The notes under the pieces: generated by a model
Told to the model about the DNA's origin: nothing
The model's input: only the letters and a program-made list of their open reading frames with translations
The model's database searches: none
NCBI GenBank assembly: GCA_023548195.1
Contig: JAJHZJ010000252.1
Location: 4,875,242-4,939,241, forward strand
DNA: 64,000 nt
Direction: 5' to 3'
Source of the DNA: Bettongia penicillata ogilbyi
Lineage: Eukaryota > Chordata > Mammalia > Diprotodontia > Potoroidae
Shown: positions 33,965 through 44,909 of the stretch, one piece after another
Numbering within the stretch: the stretch's first letter is position 1
Layout: each line of letters opens with the position of its first letter
Translations under genes and position numbers: made by a program

Positions 33965-35640
33965 AATAAATAAAAGAAAAATGAGAACTCCACAGGGCTA
34001 ACCAGCAGGATAGTTGATCTGTCTCCAAGAAGGCAGCATTTAATTCCATCAAAAGTAAAGCACAAGCAAAGCTTAGAGATATGTAGGATTCCTGGCTCTG
34101 TAAGAAGGCATACGAAATTGAGTTTTATGCTGATGGTAACAATTCAAAGTGTTTTTATGTTGCTCTGAAGGATATTTATGGGAAAGACCTATGGTACATC
34201 TCAACTACTTAATGCTGATGGAGTCACATTGATTCGTGATAAGGGCATGATTTTAGAGAGATAGAATGAACTCTTCCATAGTGTTCTCAACAGACTATCA
34301 TCAATCAATACTGAGGCCATTGATCATTTACCTCAGGTTGAAGTCAATCCCTCCCTAGCTGAAGTTCCAACTAAAGAAGAGGTTTTCATGTGGCAAAGCA
34401 CCTGGTGCTGATTCTATTCCAGTTGAGATTTACAAGGTTGGGGGTCAAAAGCTCATACAAAAGTTAACTGAAATTTTCCAGGTTATAGGGCAACAGGAGG
34501 TTATCCCCCCCCAGCAATTCAAGGATGCCTCCACTGTCCATCTCTATAAGGGTAAAGGGAGTAGATTGTCATATGAAGATCAATCACATGGGCGGTCTCT
34601 CTCTTAGTCATTGCTGGCAAGGTTCTTGCCAGAGTCCTTCTTAATAGGCTGACCCTTCATGTGGAAGATGATTATCTACCTGAGAGCCAGTGTGGCTTCA
34701 GAAAGGACTGAGGAATAGTTAATATGATATTTGTTGCCCAACAACTCCAGGAGAAATGCCAAGAGCAGAACAGAAGTCTATATGCAATGTTTGTAGATCT
34801 GACCTAAGCCTTTGATATTGTTAGTCATGAGGGTTTATGGAAAATTATGTCAAAATTTGGTTGTCTGGAGAAGTTCATCAGCATTCTTCATCAATTTCAT
34901 GATGACATGCTTGCCCAGGTTCTAGATAATGGACAATGCTCTTGTGCCTTCCCAGTCACCAATGCAGTAAGACAAGGCTGTGTGCTTGCTTCCATGCTTT
35001 TTAACATGATGTTTCCAACCATATTGTCAAATGCTTTCCATGAGGATGAACATGGCATCAAGGTAATACTGCACTGATGGTAAATTTTTCAATTTGAAAA
35101 GGCTGCAAGCCAAGACTAAAGTGGAGGCAATGTTGGTGCATGATTTTCTGTTTGCAAATGATTGTGCACTCAATGCAGACTCTGAAACTGAGATACAGAA
35201 AAGTATGGATCAATTTTCTGCTGCTTATGCTAATTTTGGGCTAATAATCAACACCAAGAAAACACAGGTGCTCCATCAGCCACCACCACACCATCTATAT
35301 ATGGGAATATCAGTTATAGCAAATGGAGAAGTTTTGAATGCTGTGGGTAAGTTCACTTACCTTTCCAGTGTACTTTCTAGGGATGCACATATTGACAATA
35401 AAGTTGACACATGCATTCCCAGAACTAGCTCAGTGTTTGGAAGGCTCCAAAGGAAAGTATGAGAGAGAAGAGGCATTAGATTGACTACCAAACTGAAGGT
35501 CTACAGAGCTGTTGTGCTGACCTCATTGTTGTATACCTGTGAAACCTGGACAGTCTACCAGTGCCATGCCAGGAAACTGACTCATTTCCATTTGGATTGT
35601 CTGTGGAAGATTCTGAAGACTACCTGACAGGATAAGGTAC
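33965..35640 (+). pseudogene. RTE-clade LINE copy 2, RT region (5' of the ERV)
   Basis: Frames in order contain SVSKKAAFNSIKSK (about 34020), QGCVLASMLFNMMF (34847-35077) and FLFANDCALN (about 35147, the catalytic FADD block with Asp replaced by Asn). They continue with KTQVLHQPPPHHLYMG, YLSSVLSRDAHIDN and LYTCETWTVYQCHARKL. Many stops and frameshifts are present. At 35640 the element is cut by the provirus and continues at 39496. It represents a different RTE lineage from the BovB-like copy at 858-2095. Confidence 0.85.
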
Positions 35641-35788
35641 TGTAATATTAATAGAATGAGATCTTCCCTGTCCATTAATAGGCCTAGGACATTGAGCCTA
35701 TGATCATATGGAGCCTGGGGTCACATGGAGCCTGAGTTACAAGGAGCTCAGACTGGGGAGAGCTTGCCCAAGGAGGTGGGCGGGGGGA

Positions 35789-35838
<50 letters not shown>

Positions 35839-36140
35839 CACACCATCAGAGAGTAAAAATAGGCAGAACAAAGAGAGAGAAGCAAGCTGTAAGTGGGCAG
35901 AGGGAGGAATTTATCTAGGGGAATTTGTTTTTGTGGGGAGGCCTGACAGAGAGAAGGTTTAAGATGTCAGTATTAGTGATAAATACCCTTTTTATATCTT
36001 ACCTCCTGGTATTCTAATGATGTCCCAAATAAATACTTTGGTTTTTGCCTTTGTGAGAGTTTTTTGTATTTTGTGAATTTACCCAAGAAATACACATGCA
36101 TATTCATAGCACCTGCTATGGGTATCACATTGACGTTACA
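35641..36140 (+). repeat. 5' LTR of the provirus (500 bp)
   Basis: Starts tgtaatattaatag and ends tgacgttaca. Aligns with the 3' LTR over most of its length. It contains aataaatactttgg (polyadenylation signal) near 36028 and a (GA)n expansion at about 35793-35834 that the 3' LTR lacks. Confidence 0.88.
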
Positions 36141-36142
36141 AA

Positions 36143-36160
36143 TGGTGATGAGGATGGGAT
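36143..36160 (+). other. Primer-binding site, tRNA-Ser type
   Basis: Two bases after the LTR, tggtgatgaggatgggat would pair with the 3' end of vertebrate tRNA-Ser(GCT) (complement TGGCGACGAGGATGGGAT) at 16 of 18 positions. Both mismatches are C to T at CpG sites, as expected for methylated, decayed DNA. Confidence 0.7.
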
Positions 36161-37400
36161 CACAAAATATAAAACCTCTACTTGGAGACAGGAAGGCTCT
36201 AGGTAAGGAAATGGGTATCCTGGGATGGAAGGATTTACCTTATACCTCCCTGGCAAGAGAATGGGCTAAAAGTACAGGACTTTGTGAAAACTGGGAACTG
36301 AGGTTACAGAGGGGAGAACCCACAGATTTAGAAACATGTTTGCAAGTAATACCAATAGAACCAGGGAAAGAAATGTCAGAGTCATGTAGAAGAGGATGGA
36401 TATTGTTAACTAGTTGTCCTATTATATGTAAAAGTAGAGACAAATTGCTAGAGGAAAAGGTTGTGCTGAAAAAGGAGTTAGCTGATTTGCATGAGAAGCT
36501 TCCTATGCTACAGTATCAGAACTTCCCTTTAGAAGGGCAAGCAGGAAAGTATCAGGTGGTAGCAGAAAAGACAGCTGTGAGTTTAGCTCAGAAAAAGAAA
36601 AGTTAACAAGAGGAAGGTGCATGTAAATCTTGCACATGTGAGGTCTGACAGGTACCCAAAAACCTGGGAGAAAGATGCATGGAAAGAAAATGAAGCAAAT
36701 TTAGATGAGGAGGCTTCTAGGAATGTGGACATTCATCCAGTACTTTGAAGGAAGCAAGAGAACCAAGTGGGCCACACAGTGTTTAGGGAAGTAACTGAGA
36801 ATTTTACTAAGCAGGAGGTCACAGATATTTTAACTTGATTCATCTCCAAAATTGGAGAATCTTTAATATCTTGGATGGTGAGAATCAGTGATGAGGGAGT
36901 GGGAAAAGTATGGGTAGATAATATAGATTGTTTGAAATTCATAGGTATTAGTCAGAATCCTTTTGTATAATGAGCTTTTAGGGATTACCATATTCAAAGA
37001 GGTAACAATGAAACTAATTTGTTAGCTTTAGCTGCCTAAGCATGCAATAAACAGTATCCTATTGACTCTGCATGGCCAAGTGGAGACAAACCCTGATATG
37101 TGCTTAGAGACTATATGAGAAAATTAAAGGAAGAGGTAATGAAAACTACAATTATGATTAGATATACAGGTGCGTATCATAGCAGTCCCTTAACAGTTTC
37201 TCATAGAAATATAATAGTGAAGCTTTCTCCTCCTGCTCATAAATACATAATTCTGACTCTACTAATTGGGGAAATAGGGCACCCTCTTTCAGAGGTACTA
37301 GATAAAATTGCACAGTTGGGTCACTTAGAGGAACGGGGAAAAGATAACTTTCCTTAAGGGAGAAGAGAAAATTGCCAGCAGATTCAAGGTCAGAACAGAT
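36161..37400 (+). pseudogene. gag-like remnant of the provirus
   Basis: Position right after the primer-binding site makes this the gag region. One open frame reaches 36606 (start overlapping the LTR end). Further blocks follow in other frames, including the 37100-37357 frame that begins MLRDYMRKLKEEVMKTTIMI. The first frame has a charged, helical end (RDKLLEEKVVLKKELADLHE). No zinc knuckle is visible. I identify gag by position and not by a confident domain match. Confidence 0.55.
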
Positions 37401-37689
37401 TAACAAGGAGAGAAATGTTTAGTGCTTTATTAAGAATAGGGACAGATTGTGGAAAAATAGATGGTATTCCAACTAACCAACTATATAAGTTGTACCAAGA
37501 GAATGGGCTATTAATATTAATAATAATTACTATTAATATTAATATTAAGCAGAATAGAGAAGTGAGAACTGCTCCCTACAAATTCTCCTGAATCATTGCA
37601 TCCAAGTTCATCACACCTGCAGGGAGAATAGGAAATCAGCCAAGCCCCAGTTCAGATTTTAAAAGTACACCAATGGGATTCCAGACCCC

Positions 37690-37900
37690 ATATCATTTTA
37701 ACTTTATATTGGAAAAGTAGATCAGTCACTATAACTAGGGCATTAATAGATACTTGGGCAGAGGCCTCCCTTATATATAGAAACCCTGATAAATTTAAAC
37801 TTGGAACCCCTGTTACCATCACAAGCCTGGGAGGGGCTGAAATACCAGCCAGACAAGTTACATTAATGATGACCCCAAATCTACAAATTAGAAAATAGCA
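37690..37900 (+). pseudogene. Retroviral protease-like remnant
   Basis: The frame near 37741 reads ALIDTWAEASLIY, then GTPVTITSLGGAEIPARQV. An LIDTGA-type active-site block, the flap-side glycines and the position between gag and pol-end fit a retroviral aspartic protease. Here the third active-site residue is Trp instead of Gly. Stops lie on both sides. Confidence 0.65.
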
Positions 37901-38039
37901 AACACGTATGATCCCAAATATTGAATATTGAACTGTAAGGCAAAATGTCCCAGGTGTTCCTGGTATTCAGGAATACCTGGTTGAGCAGGATATGATTTAC
38001 ACTGTTTGGAAAACTTTTTGTTGGATAGGAAAGAAATAA

Positions 38040-38507
38040 GGAAAATCCCCACTGGAATATGTATGAGAATCCCTAAAAATCATTTTGGATAGATATTACC
38101 TAAATCAGTATTAGCAGCTCAAGGAACGTATGTGTTGGCTGAAATGATAGATTCTAATTATCGGGAGAAATTATTGTGGCATTCCAAAATTTAGGTGTAA
38201 ATTTTGTTTCATAAAAATAGTTTTGTAAAAATGATAGAATAGTTCAAGTGATCTTTATTCCTTGTGAAATAATACCCCTTGTGAAAATGACCCTCTTTCC
38301 AAAATAACTATCAGAGGAACTGAAAGGTTTGGTTCTACTGATAGAATAAAATTGGGAGCTAAAGTACGAGTAAAATGGAAGCCAAATGATGTTCCAAAGG
38401 GGGCAAAGATCATAGCATACAGAAGAGATGATATTGTAACCATTGTTTATTCAGGAGAAGATGATTATCAAATTGTGCCCTTAACTCATATATTTCACTG
38501 TGAATAA
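38040..38507 (+). pseudogene. dUTPase-like C-terminal domain of pol
   Basis: Conserved trimeric dUTPase motifs occur in order, in two frames. The motif II block is LPKSVLAAQGTYVLA (about 38096), motif III is MIDSNYRE and motif IV is DRIVQVIFIPCE. Motif V is RGTERFGST (38313-38339). The frame then runs about 55 residues to a stop at 38507. dUTPase hydrolyses dUTP and limits uracil in DNA. Its place as the last pol domain is a feature of ERV-L. Two stops and a frameshift between motifs III and V inactivate it. Confidence 0.75.
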
Positions 38508-38525
38508 GGCTATGATATTGGATTC

Positions 38526-38663
38526 ATGGACTCAAGAAATATGGCTGATGCCATATTTACCCTGCTTCTGGTTATTGTCTCCTTATTCTTTTTGGCCTTT
38601 GTTTGCTTAGCCTGTTCGCAAGATTTGTCTCCCTCAGGCATAGTACCCTCCATTTGTAGATGA
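38526..38663 (+). CDS. Small hydrophobic ORF (45 aa) between pol and 3' LTR
   Basis: An ATG 18 bp after the pol stop opens a 45-codon frame without interruption. Residues about 10-30 (IFTLLLVIVSLFFLAFVCLA) form one strong membrane segment, followed by CSQDLSPSG. It could be the degraded end of an envelope-like gene, a small membrane protein of this ERV group, or chance. Nothing shows that it is expressed. Confidence 0.3.
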   Translation: MDSRNMADAIFTLLLVIVSLFFLAFVCLACSQDLSPSGIVPSICR

Positions 38664-39045
38664 CTTATTGCTTAAACAGTATGTCACCCTATGTCCAAGA
38701 CTATGATATGTCACCCCTGGACCTGGTATTGACCAAGGTCTGCATACCAGGTAAGGAATTGACCCTTCGAATGGGATCTCACAAGGTAGGGACAGCTCTA
38801 TGTCCAATCTCAACAGAAAGTAGTTTCAGAAGATGAGACCTTTACCCCTTACCCCAAGGGATTTGAGGTCTCATTCATCTGAGGGGGGAATGATGGGGTG
38901 CTTATGCCCAAGCTGCCACCCTAAGATATTGTTTTATGTGTTTATTTTGTGTTATACTTTTTATATTGTTATGCAAGTTATGTTGATACAAGTTACCCTT
39001 AAAGTTCCATTGACCTACATAATGGACATAGATCTTGGGGCCAAA

Positions 39046-39490
39046 TGTAATGTTAATAGAATGGGAAGAGTTTCCCTATCCATTAATAGCCCTAAGACAT
39101 GGAACCTATGATCACATGGAATTTGAGTCACAAGGAGCTCAGACTGGGAGAAGCTTGTCCAAGGAGGGGAGAGAGAGAGCACAAGAAGAAAATGAAAGCA
39201 GGTAGAACAGAGAGAGAGAAGGAAGCTATGAGTGGATGGAGACAAGAATTTGTCTAGGGGAACTTGTTTTTGTGGGGAAGCCTGACAGAAAGAAGATTTA
39301 AAATGTCAGTGCTCCCTAGATTAGTGAAAAGTACCCTATTAAGTGTTACCTCCTGGTATTCTAATAATGTCCCAAATAAATACTTTGGTTTTGCCTTTGA
39401 GAAAGACAGTTTGTTATGTTTTGTGAATTTACTGAGGAAATATGCATGCATATTCATAACAGCTGTTATGGGTATTGCATTGGCATTACA
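39046..39490 (+). repeat. 3' LTR of the provirus (445 bp)
   Basis: Starts tgtaatgttaatagaatggg and ends ttggcattaca. Shares with the 5' LTR the blocks gagctcagactggg, ttttgtggggaagcctgaca and aataaatactttggtttt. The short G-rich cttggggccaaa just upstream is a weak polypurine tract. Confidence 0.88.
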
Positions 39491-39495
39491 GATAC

Positions 39496-39975
39496 TAGAT
39501 ACTGAGGTCCTTATTCAAACTAAACTGCCAAGCATTCAAACTCTACTTCAGAGAGTGCATATCCAATGGGCTGCCCATGTTGCTCAAATGCAAAACATAT
39601 GCTTGCCAAAAGGACTATTTTATAGAGAATTCACACAGGGCAAACATTTACATGATTCAAATAAGTGATATAAGGACATTCTCAAGGTCTCTCTTAAGCT
39701 CTTTGGAATTGATTGCATGGGAGACAATGGCACAGGACTGTTCTGCATGGCATGCCCACTTCAGAGAAGTTGCTATGCTCTGCTGAGCAAAGCAGAATTG
39801 AAACAGCTCAAAGGAAATGTAGGATGCACAAATTTATAGTATCCACCCCAAATGTTCACATGGATTTTTTTTGTGCCTGACCTATGGTAGAGTGTTCTGT
39901 GCTTGTACTGGTCTGATCGACCACAATTGGACACACTGAAAATTGACTCTAGCATAGTGATGTCATTTTGATTCT
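39496..39975 (+). pseudogene. RTE-clade LINE copy 2, C-terminal end (3' of the ERV)
   Basis: The frame 39264-39668 changes from LTR to RTE sequence after 39495: LPSIQTLLQRVHIQWAAHVA, then CLPKGLFYREFTQGKH. Further 3', remnants of the terminal cysteine/histidine motif of RTE proteins are recognisable near 39870-39930. The end near 39975 abuts the HAL1 copy 4 target duplication. Confidence 0.8.
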
Positions 39976-39993
39976 CTTCAAGACTGAAGAACA

Positions 39994-40442
39994 GGAGCCA
40001 AGATGGCAGAGTAGAAAGACACTATATTCTAGTGCTTCCCCCACAGCCCACAAAATACCTGTAAAAAATGACTCTCCACAAATCCTAGAGCAGCAGAAGC
40101 CACAGAACAACAGAATGAAAGAGATTTCTAGCCAAAGGTAACCTGGAAGGCCAACAGGAAAGGTCTATCTCATGGGATGCTGAGCTGAGTGAAGTCCAGC
40201 CTTGGCTATGTGGCACTGGGAGGAGCAAGACCTGAACAGACCTCTGGAGCAGAATTCCCAGCAAAGAGGGTCCCAGATCCCTCAACCCACAAGTGACAAA
40301 GAATCAAGAAAAGCATGAAAAGGTAAACAGGAAAGAGCAATCATAAAGGACTTTCTAAAGCTGAACTGTTTACATTCCTACATGGAAAGATAATATTTGT
40401 AACTCTTGAGAGACTTTTCTCAGTATTTGGGTAGGTGGAGGG

Positions 40443-40522
<80 letters not shown>

Positions 40523-41363
40523 CAGAGAGTACAGGTTGGGTTGAACCAGAAGAGATGATATCCATAAAAAAATAAAATTAAATTAAGAGGTGAGAGAGGA
40601 AAATATTGAGAGGAAAAAGGGAGAAATGGAATGGGGCAGACTATCACTCATGAAAGAGATAAGAAAAATCTTCTTCAACGGAGGAGAAAAGGGAGGAGGA
40701 GAGAGGGGAAAAGTGAAGCTTACTCTATTCACATATGGCTTAAGGAGAGAATAACATGCTCACTAAATTTGGTATGAAAATATATCTTAAACTACAGGAA
40801 AGTAGGGGAGGAGGGGACAAGTGGGGTGAGGGGTACACTAGAATGGAGGGCAAATGTGAGAAGGGAGTAACTAGAAGTAAACACTTTTGGGAAGGGTCAA
40901 GGTCAAATGAGAGAATAGGAAAAAAAAGATGGGGACAGAGTAGGATGGAGGGCAATATAGTTAGTCTTACACAACATGACTATTTTGGAAGTCTTTTGCA
41001 AAATGACACATATGTAACCTGTATTGAATTGCCTGCCTTCTCAGTAGGGATAGATAGGGAGGCAGAGAGGGAGAGAAGTTGGAATTCAAAGTATTAGAAA
41101 CAAATGTTGAAAATTATTATTGCATATAGCTGGGAAATAAGAAATAACGATAACAGGGTACAGAAATTTATCTTGCCCTACAAGAAAAGAGAGAAGATGG
41201 GGATTAGGGAAGGGTGGGGTGCGATAGAAGGGTAGGTACATTGAGGGAAGAGGTAATCAGAATGCAAGGTATTATGGGGTGGGGAGAGGGGAGAGATGGG
41301 GAGAAAAATTGGAACTCAAAATTTTGTGGAAATGAATGTCGAAATCTAAAAATAAAAAAAAAA
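39994..41363 (+). mobile_element. HAL1-like copy 4, ORF1 deleted, full-ended
   Basis: Starts ggagccaagatggcagagta and ends in an A-rich tail at about 41363. Flanking duplications are agactgaagaaca (39981) and agactgaagagca (41365). Near 40300 the 5' UTR (caacccacaagtgacaaag) joins directly to the sequence just before the ORF1 stop (caagaaaagcatgaaaaggt). The element keeps both UTRs but no coding part. Confidence 0.85.
40448..40519. repeat. (CA)n microsatellite in HAL1 copy 4
   Basis: Almost pure CA with one catacaca interruption. Same position in the element as the runs in copies 1 and 2. Confidence 0.95.
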
Positions 41364-41389
41364 TAGACTGAAGAGCAACAGCTAACCAA

Positions 41390-41755
41390 CTAAACAGCAA
41401 AAACCCTGAGGGTCTTCCCTTCCCAGATGTTTATTTTTTGAGGGAAGAGGCAGGTAAAAGAGGCCATTCTTTGCCTCATTTCTTACCTAGTCTTAATCAC
41501 CTAGCAGGTGTTGCCTCAAACACCCTGGGACTCGGGAACGACCTTAGCTTAAAAGGCCAAGATCTCCCACGGCATTGGGGCTATCTCACCTGTCATGATC
41601 TGTGACTTGCCTCTGGACACAGAGGGCCCTGGAGAAGACAGTGAGGCTGGTGACTTTGCACAGCCCTGCCTCACTTAAATCCAATTCACTTGCAAGTTAT
41701 TGCATCACCTTCCTCATATCATTGGTCCTCCTTAAGAACAAAGGACAGACAACAA
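41390..41755 (-). mobile_element. Marsupial dispersed repeat A, antisense
   Basis: aaaccctgagggtcttccct, ccattctttgcctcatttct, ttgcacagccctgcctcact, aaatccaattcacttgcaag and aaggacagacaac. Confidence 0.75.
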
Positions 41756-42144
41756 AACCGATAGCATGTATAGAAATGTGATAAAGGAAGTTGGAGCCGG
41801 GAAGAAGTCTCAAAGATTATGAGGAAACTTATGCAGTTAGTAGATCGTCATGCCCTTTCTAGTAACAATGGTAATATTGAGGTAATCTGATTTGTATTTC
41901 AGAACATGAAATGCAAAAATTAGAAGAGAATCAAGTTTGGTTCCCAGTAGCTGGCAATAGTTGACTCTGATAGGCCCTGGTGCCCTGGTGTCTAGTTGGC
42001 AGAAATATGAAACCTGGCATTGGTCTAACTAAACAGAATGGGCTAATGAGTTTTTAATCAGTCCCCCCACCAATCAGGACAATCCCAGGATGGAGTTCCA
42101 AAATTGAATGAATATATCTCCCAGGGTGGCAGTGAGAAAAATAT

Positions 42145-42310
42145 GCAAGGAAGTAAGCAACAAACATTTATTAAGCATTCACTTCATGGTAGACACTGTA
42201 CTAGGCACTGGAGGTAGCAATAACAAACAATGATGCAATCTCTATTGTTAAGGCGCTTAGTGAGATGACGTGCAAATGTAGAAAGGTAAAATAAATATGA
42301 CTCAAAGCAT
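42145..42310 (+). mobile_element. CORE-SINE
   Basis: acaaacatttattaagcatt, actgtactaggcactggagg and agtgagatgacgtgcaaatg. Confidence 0.7.
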
Positions 42311-42319
42311 AAGGTAGAC

Positions 42320-42565
42320 AAGGAGATAGAGAACACCTAGCTGCTCTAAATGACTATGAGTCTCTTGCCCTGGGTGAACTACGTCTCAGGGTATTGAAAG
42401 CTCTTAAGTGTTATTACTAGGCACAATCTTTAAGGAATCATGGAGAATGTGAAATAGACCAGAAGACTGGAGACAAAAAATATTGTAAGAATCTTCAAAA
42501 GAAGAAGCAGAAGGTAAATCCTAAAAATGACAGAAAGATGTCTCAGCAGAATTCAAGTGTTTATA
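42320..42565 (+). mobile_element. CR1/L3-clade LINE, RT N-terminal fragment, sense
   Basis: ggaatcatggagaatgtgaa, ccagaagactggagacaaaa and aagaatcttcaaaagaagaa correspond to the (K)SW...PEDW...V..IFKK block at the start of the CR1-clade RT domain. Confidence 0.65.
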
Positions 42566-42567
42566 GG

Positions 42568-42674
<107 letters not shown>

Positions 42675-42804
42675 CCCGAGAGATATTTCACTAATTAATA
42701 GGATCAGGGGCCACAATGATCTCAACAAGCCAGAGCAATGACTATGATAAGAGAAAATTTAATATGGAACCAAGGGCAGATGTGAATAGAATGAAAAAAA
42801 AAAA

Positions 42805-43225
42805 GAATGCTTACTTTGATGAATAAACCAGAAATTGTTTTTTTCAAAAGTTCAATAAAATGAACAAATCATTAGCAGAGTTAATTTTTAAAAAGAAAGA
42901 AAATGTAAATCAACATAATTTCAAAAGAAACAGGAGGTAAACTCAAAAGAAATTAAGACTACAATTAGTGAATATTAGTTATATAGCTAAAAATACTAAA
43001 TAAATTGAGATAAATAAATGATTATCTCTAAAAAAATAAATTACCAAACTTGATACAATAGGAAATTAATCATTTAAATAGAACAATCTCAGGGAAGAAG
43101 TAGTACAGTAAAATACCCCACAGAAACAGACCCAAATGTATTCACAGGTGAATTCTTTCAAACTTTCCATCAACAAATAATCTCTAAATTAAAATGAACA
43201 TTTGTAAATATAGGGAAAGATGGCA
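42805..43225 (+). mobile_element. L1 ORF2 fragment (upstream of RT), sense
   Basis: ttcaaaagttcaataaaatg, aacaaatcattagcagagtt and attcacaggtgaattctttc correspond to the FFEKINKI..KPLA and DGFTSEFYQTF blocks of L1 ORF2p. Many indels. It is the only ORF2 RT-proximal sequence in the window. Confidence 0.7.
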
Positions 43226-43229
43226 TGAT

Positions 43230-43685
43230 GACCAAGACGCTTCATGAGGCTGATTTTAAAACCTGAAGATGACATTTAAAAAGAAAATTCTTGTACAATT
43301 TCTGTGATCCATTGAAGGAAGTATTGATATTCCTTTTAATGGAGCAGATCAGAACTTAGCCATGCTTTCTCCTCATTATGTGTGACTCTCTTATCCAAGT
43401 CCAAGGTGATCCACTCAATATTCTGGGGTCCTTCCTCTAGATTTCCTAACATTTTAACTTGTTAATTTATTGAAATATAAATGTAATCAATGTATAAATG
43501 TAATCAATGTTCTAATACTGATAGATGTGGCTAGAGAACTGTCCACCCAGTCCCACCGTGTGCAGTAGGGAAAAAGGAGAGAGGATGGAGATATGTCATG
43601 GTTGGGAAAAGAGACAGAGAGAAACATGACTTTGTGGAAGCTGAAATAGAACTGTGTCTGAGTGTCACTACCCAGCAGATGGTGG
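43230..43685. other. No recognised feature
   Basis: No repeat or exon I recognise. The 72-residue antisense frame at 43487-43705 has no domain. Confidence 0.4.
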
Positions 43686-43689
43686 AATA

Positions 43690-43925
43690 TAATGATAGCT
43701 AGCATTTATATAATTTTTTAAGCTTTGTGAAGCACTTTCCAAATATTATTTAATTTGATCTTTACAACAAACCTGGAAGACAGGTGCTGTTATTATCCCC
43801 ATTTTACAGGTGAAGAAAATGAAAGAAAGAAAAACAGAGGTTAAAGACTTGCTCAGGGTCACATAGCTAATGTCTGAGGCTAGATTTGAACTCAGGTCTG
43901 GCGTCCTATCCACTGCCCTTTGGGA
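43690..43925 (+). mobile_element. MIR SINE, near full length
   Basis: gatagctagcatttatataa, gtgaagcactttccaaatat, ccccattttacaggtgaaga and gggtcacatagctaatgtct. Confidence 0.8.
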
Positions 43926-44037
43926 GGTATAAATTGGCCCAAAGCCAGACTGTGAACAAACCAGAGGATAAATGTTTGTGGGTTCATCAAGGTGTGGCTC
44001 TAGGTAGAGTCCAGAGTCAAAGCTGAAAGGTCTAGGC

Positions 44038-44165
44038 CAGGGGTGGGGAGCCTTTGACTGAATCCACACTTCACAGAACAAATCCTTTTATTAAGGAAAT
44101 TTGTTCTGTGAAGTTTAGATTCAATCAAAGGGCCATACTTGAGGACCTAAAGGGTCCCCCGTTCT
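44038..44165. mobile_element. Palindromic MITE, copy 3 (ends shortened)
   Basis: caggggtggggagcctttga, then the central palindrome caaatccttttattaaggaa and ggaaatttgttctgtgaagt. Both arms have lost a matching piece. The flanks tctaggc and tctaaga may be an 8-bp-type duplication. Confidence 0.7.
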
Positions 44166-44444
44166 AAGACAGTCACCTACAGGTCAGATAAGTTGTTGAG
44201 GTGGGAAGGAAAGTCACTTTGCTCCACCATAATCACCTACCTTCTTGGGAAAATTGTTCATAACCAAGTTGAAATCAGAGACACTGCATCTGGCTTGGAT
44301 TGAATCCTTGATTATGTTCTCAGTCTCTTGGAAGCTGTTGATTTGCTCAGGTCCCAGCTAGTACTATTCACAGGACCCTTTGCTACAGTGACTCCATTGC
44401 CTGGGTATTCTGAGGTGGTATCACCACTGTCCCTCATGGCCTCA

Positions 44445-44770
44445 GCCCTATGGCTATTTATTTCCAGTATGACCTTGCATGAGTCACAACCTTTCTGTGA
44501 CTCAGTTTCCTCATCTGTAAAATGAAGGGGTTGATTAACTAATCTCTGAAATCCCTTTTGTCTGACAGCTAGGTGGTGCTATGGATAGAGTGCTGGGCCT
44601 GTAGTCAGGAAGACATATCTCCGTGAGTTCAAATCTGGCTTCAGACACTTGTTAGCTGTGTGACCTCGGGCAAATCACTTAGCCCTGTTTGCCTCAGTTT
44701 CCTTGTCTGTAAAATGAGAGGGTTGGATTAACTGATCTCTGAAATCCCTTCTCGTCTTATATCCTTTAAT
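44445..44770 (+). mobile_element. Two adjacent tRNA/MIR-type SINEs of one subtype
   Basis: The first is 5'-truncated (gaccttgcatgagtcacaac to aatctctgaaatccctttt). The second is full length (cagctaggtggtgctatgga to gatctctgaaatcccttctc). Both share the unusual 3' word attaact.atctctgaaa. Confidence 0.8.
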
Positions 44771-44909
44771 CCTAGGGAGGAAATGATAGCTATTTACAAA
44801 TATTTTTAAGAGTGTCATGGGGAACTAGGATTAGACATTTTGTGAGACTTCAGAGGGTATAAATAGGAGCAATGAATGGAAATTATAGGGAGACAGCTTT
44901 GGCTGAACC

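Larger units (their letters stand above)
35641..39490 (+). mobile_element. ERV-L-like (class III) provirus inserted in RTE copy 2
   Basis: A 3.85-kb provirus with two LTRs (35641-36140 and 39046-39490), a primer-binding site, gag-like, protease-like and dUTPase-like remnants. Its LTRs have TGTAAT...(A)TTACA-type ends. A 5-bp target duplication, ggtac (35636-35640) and gatac (39491-39495), flanks it, and RTE coding resumes at once on both sides. RT, RNase H and integrase are not recognisable, so an internal deletion between protease and dUTPase is inferred. A dUTPase at the end of pol fits ERV-L. An envelope gene is not recognisable. The copy is heavily mutated and defective. Confidence 0.85.

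Noticed and set aside
38889..39045. 3' LTR might start at 38889, after the purine-rich ctgaggggggaa
   Set aside because: The 5' LTR starts at 35641 directly against its target duplication, and that start aligns with 39046; the purine tract is therefore internal.
40341..40647. Cysteine/valine-rich antisense frames
   Set aside because: Translations of the (CA)n run in HAL1 copy 4.
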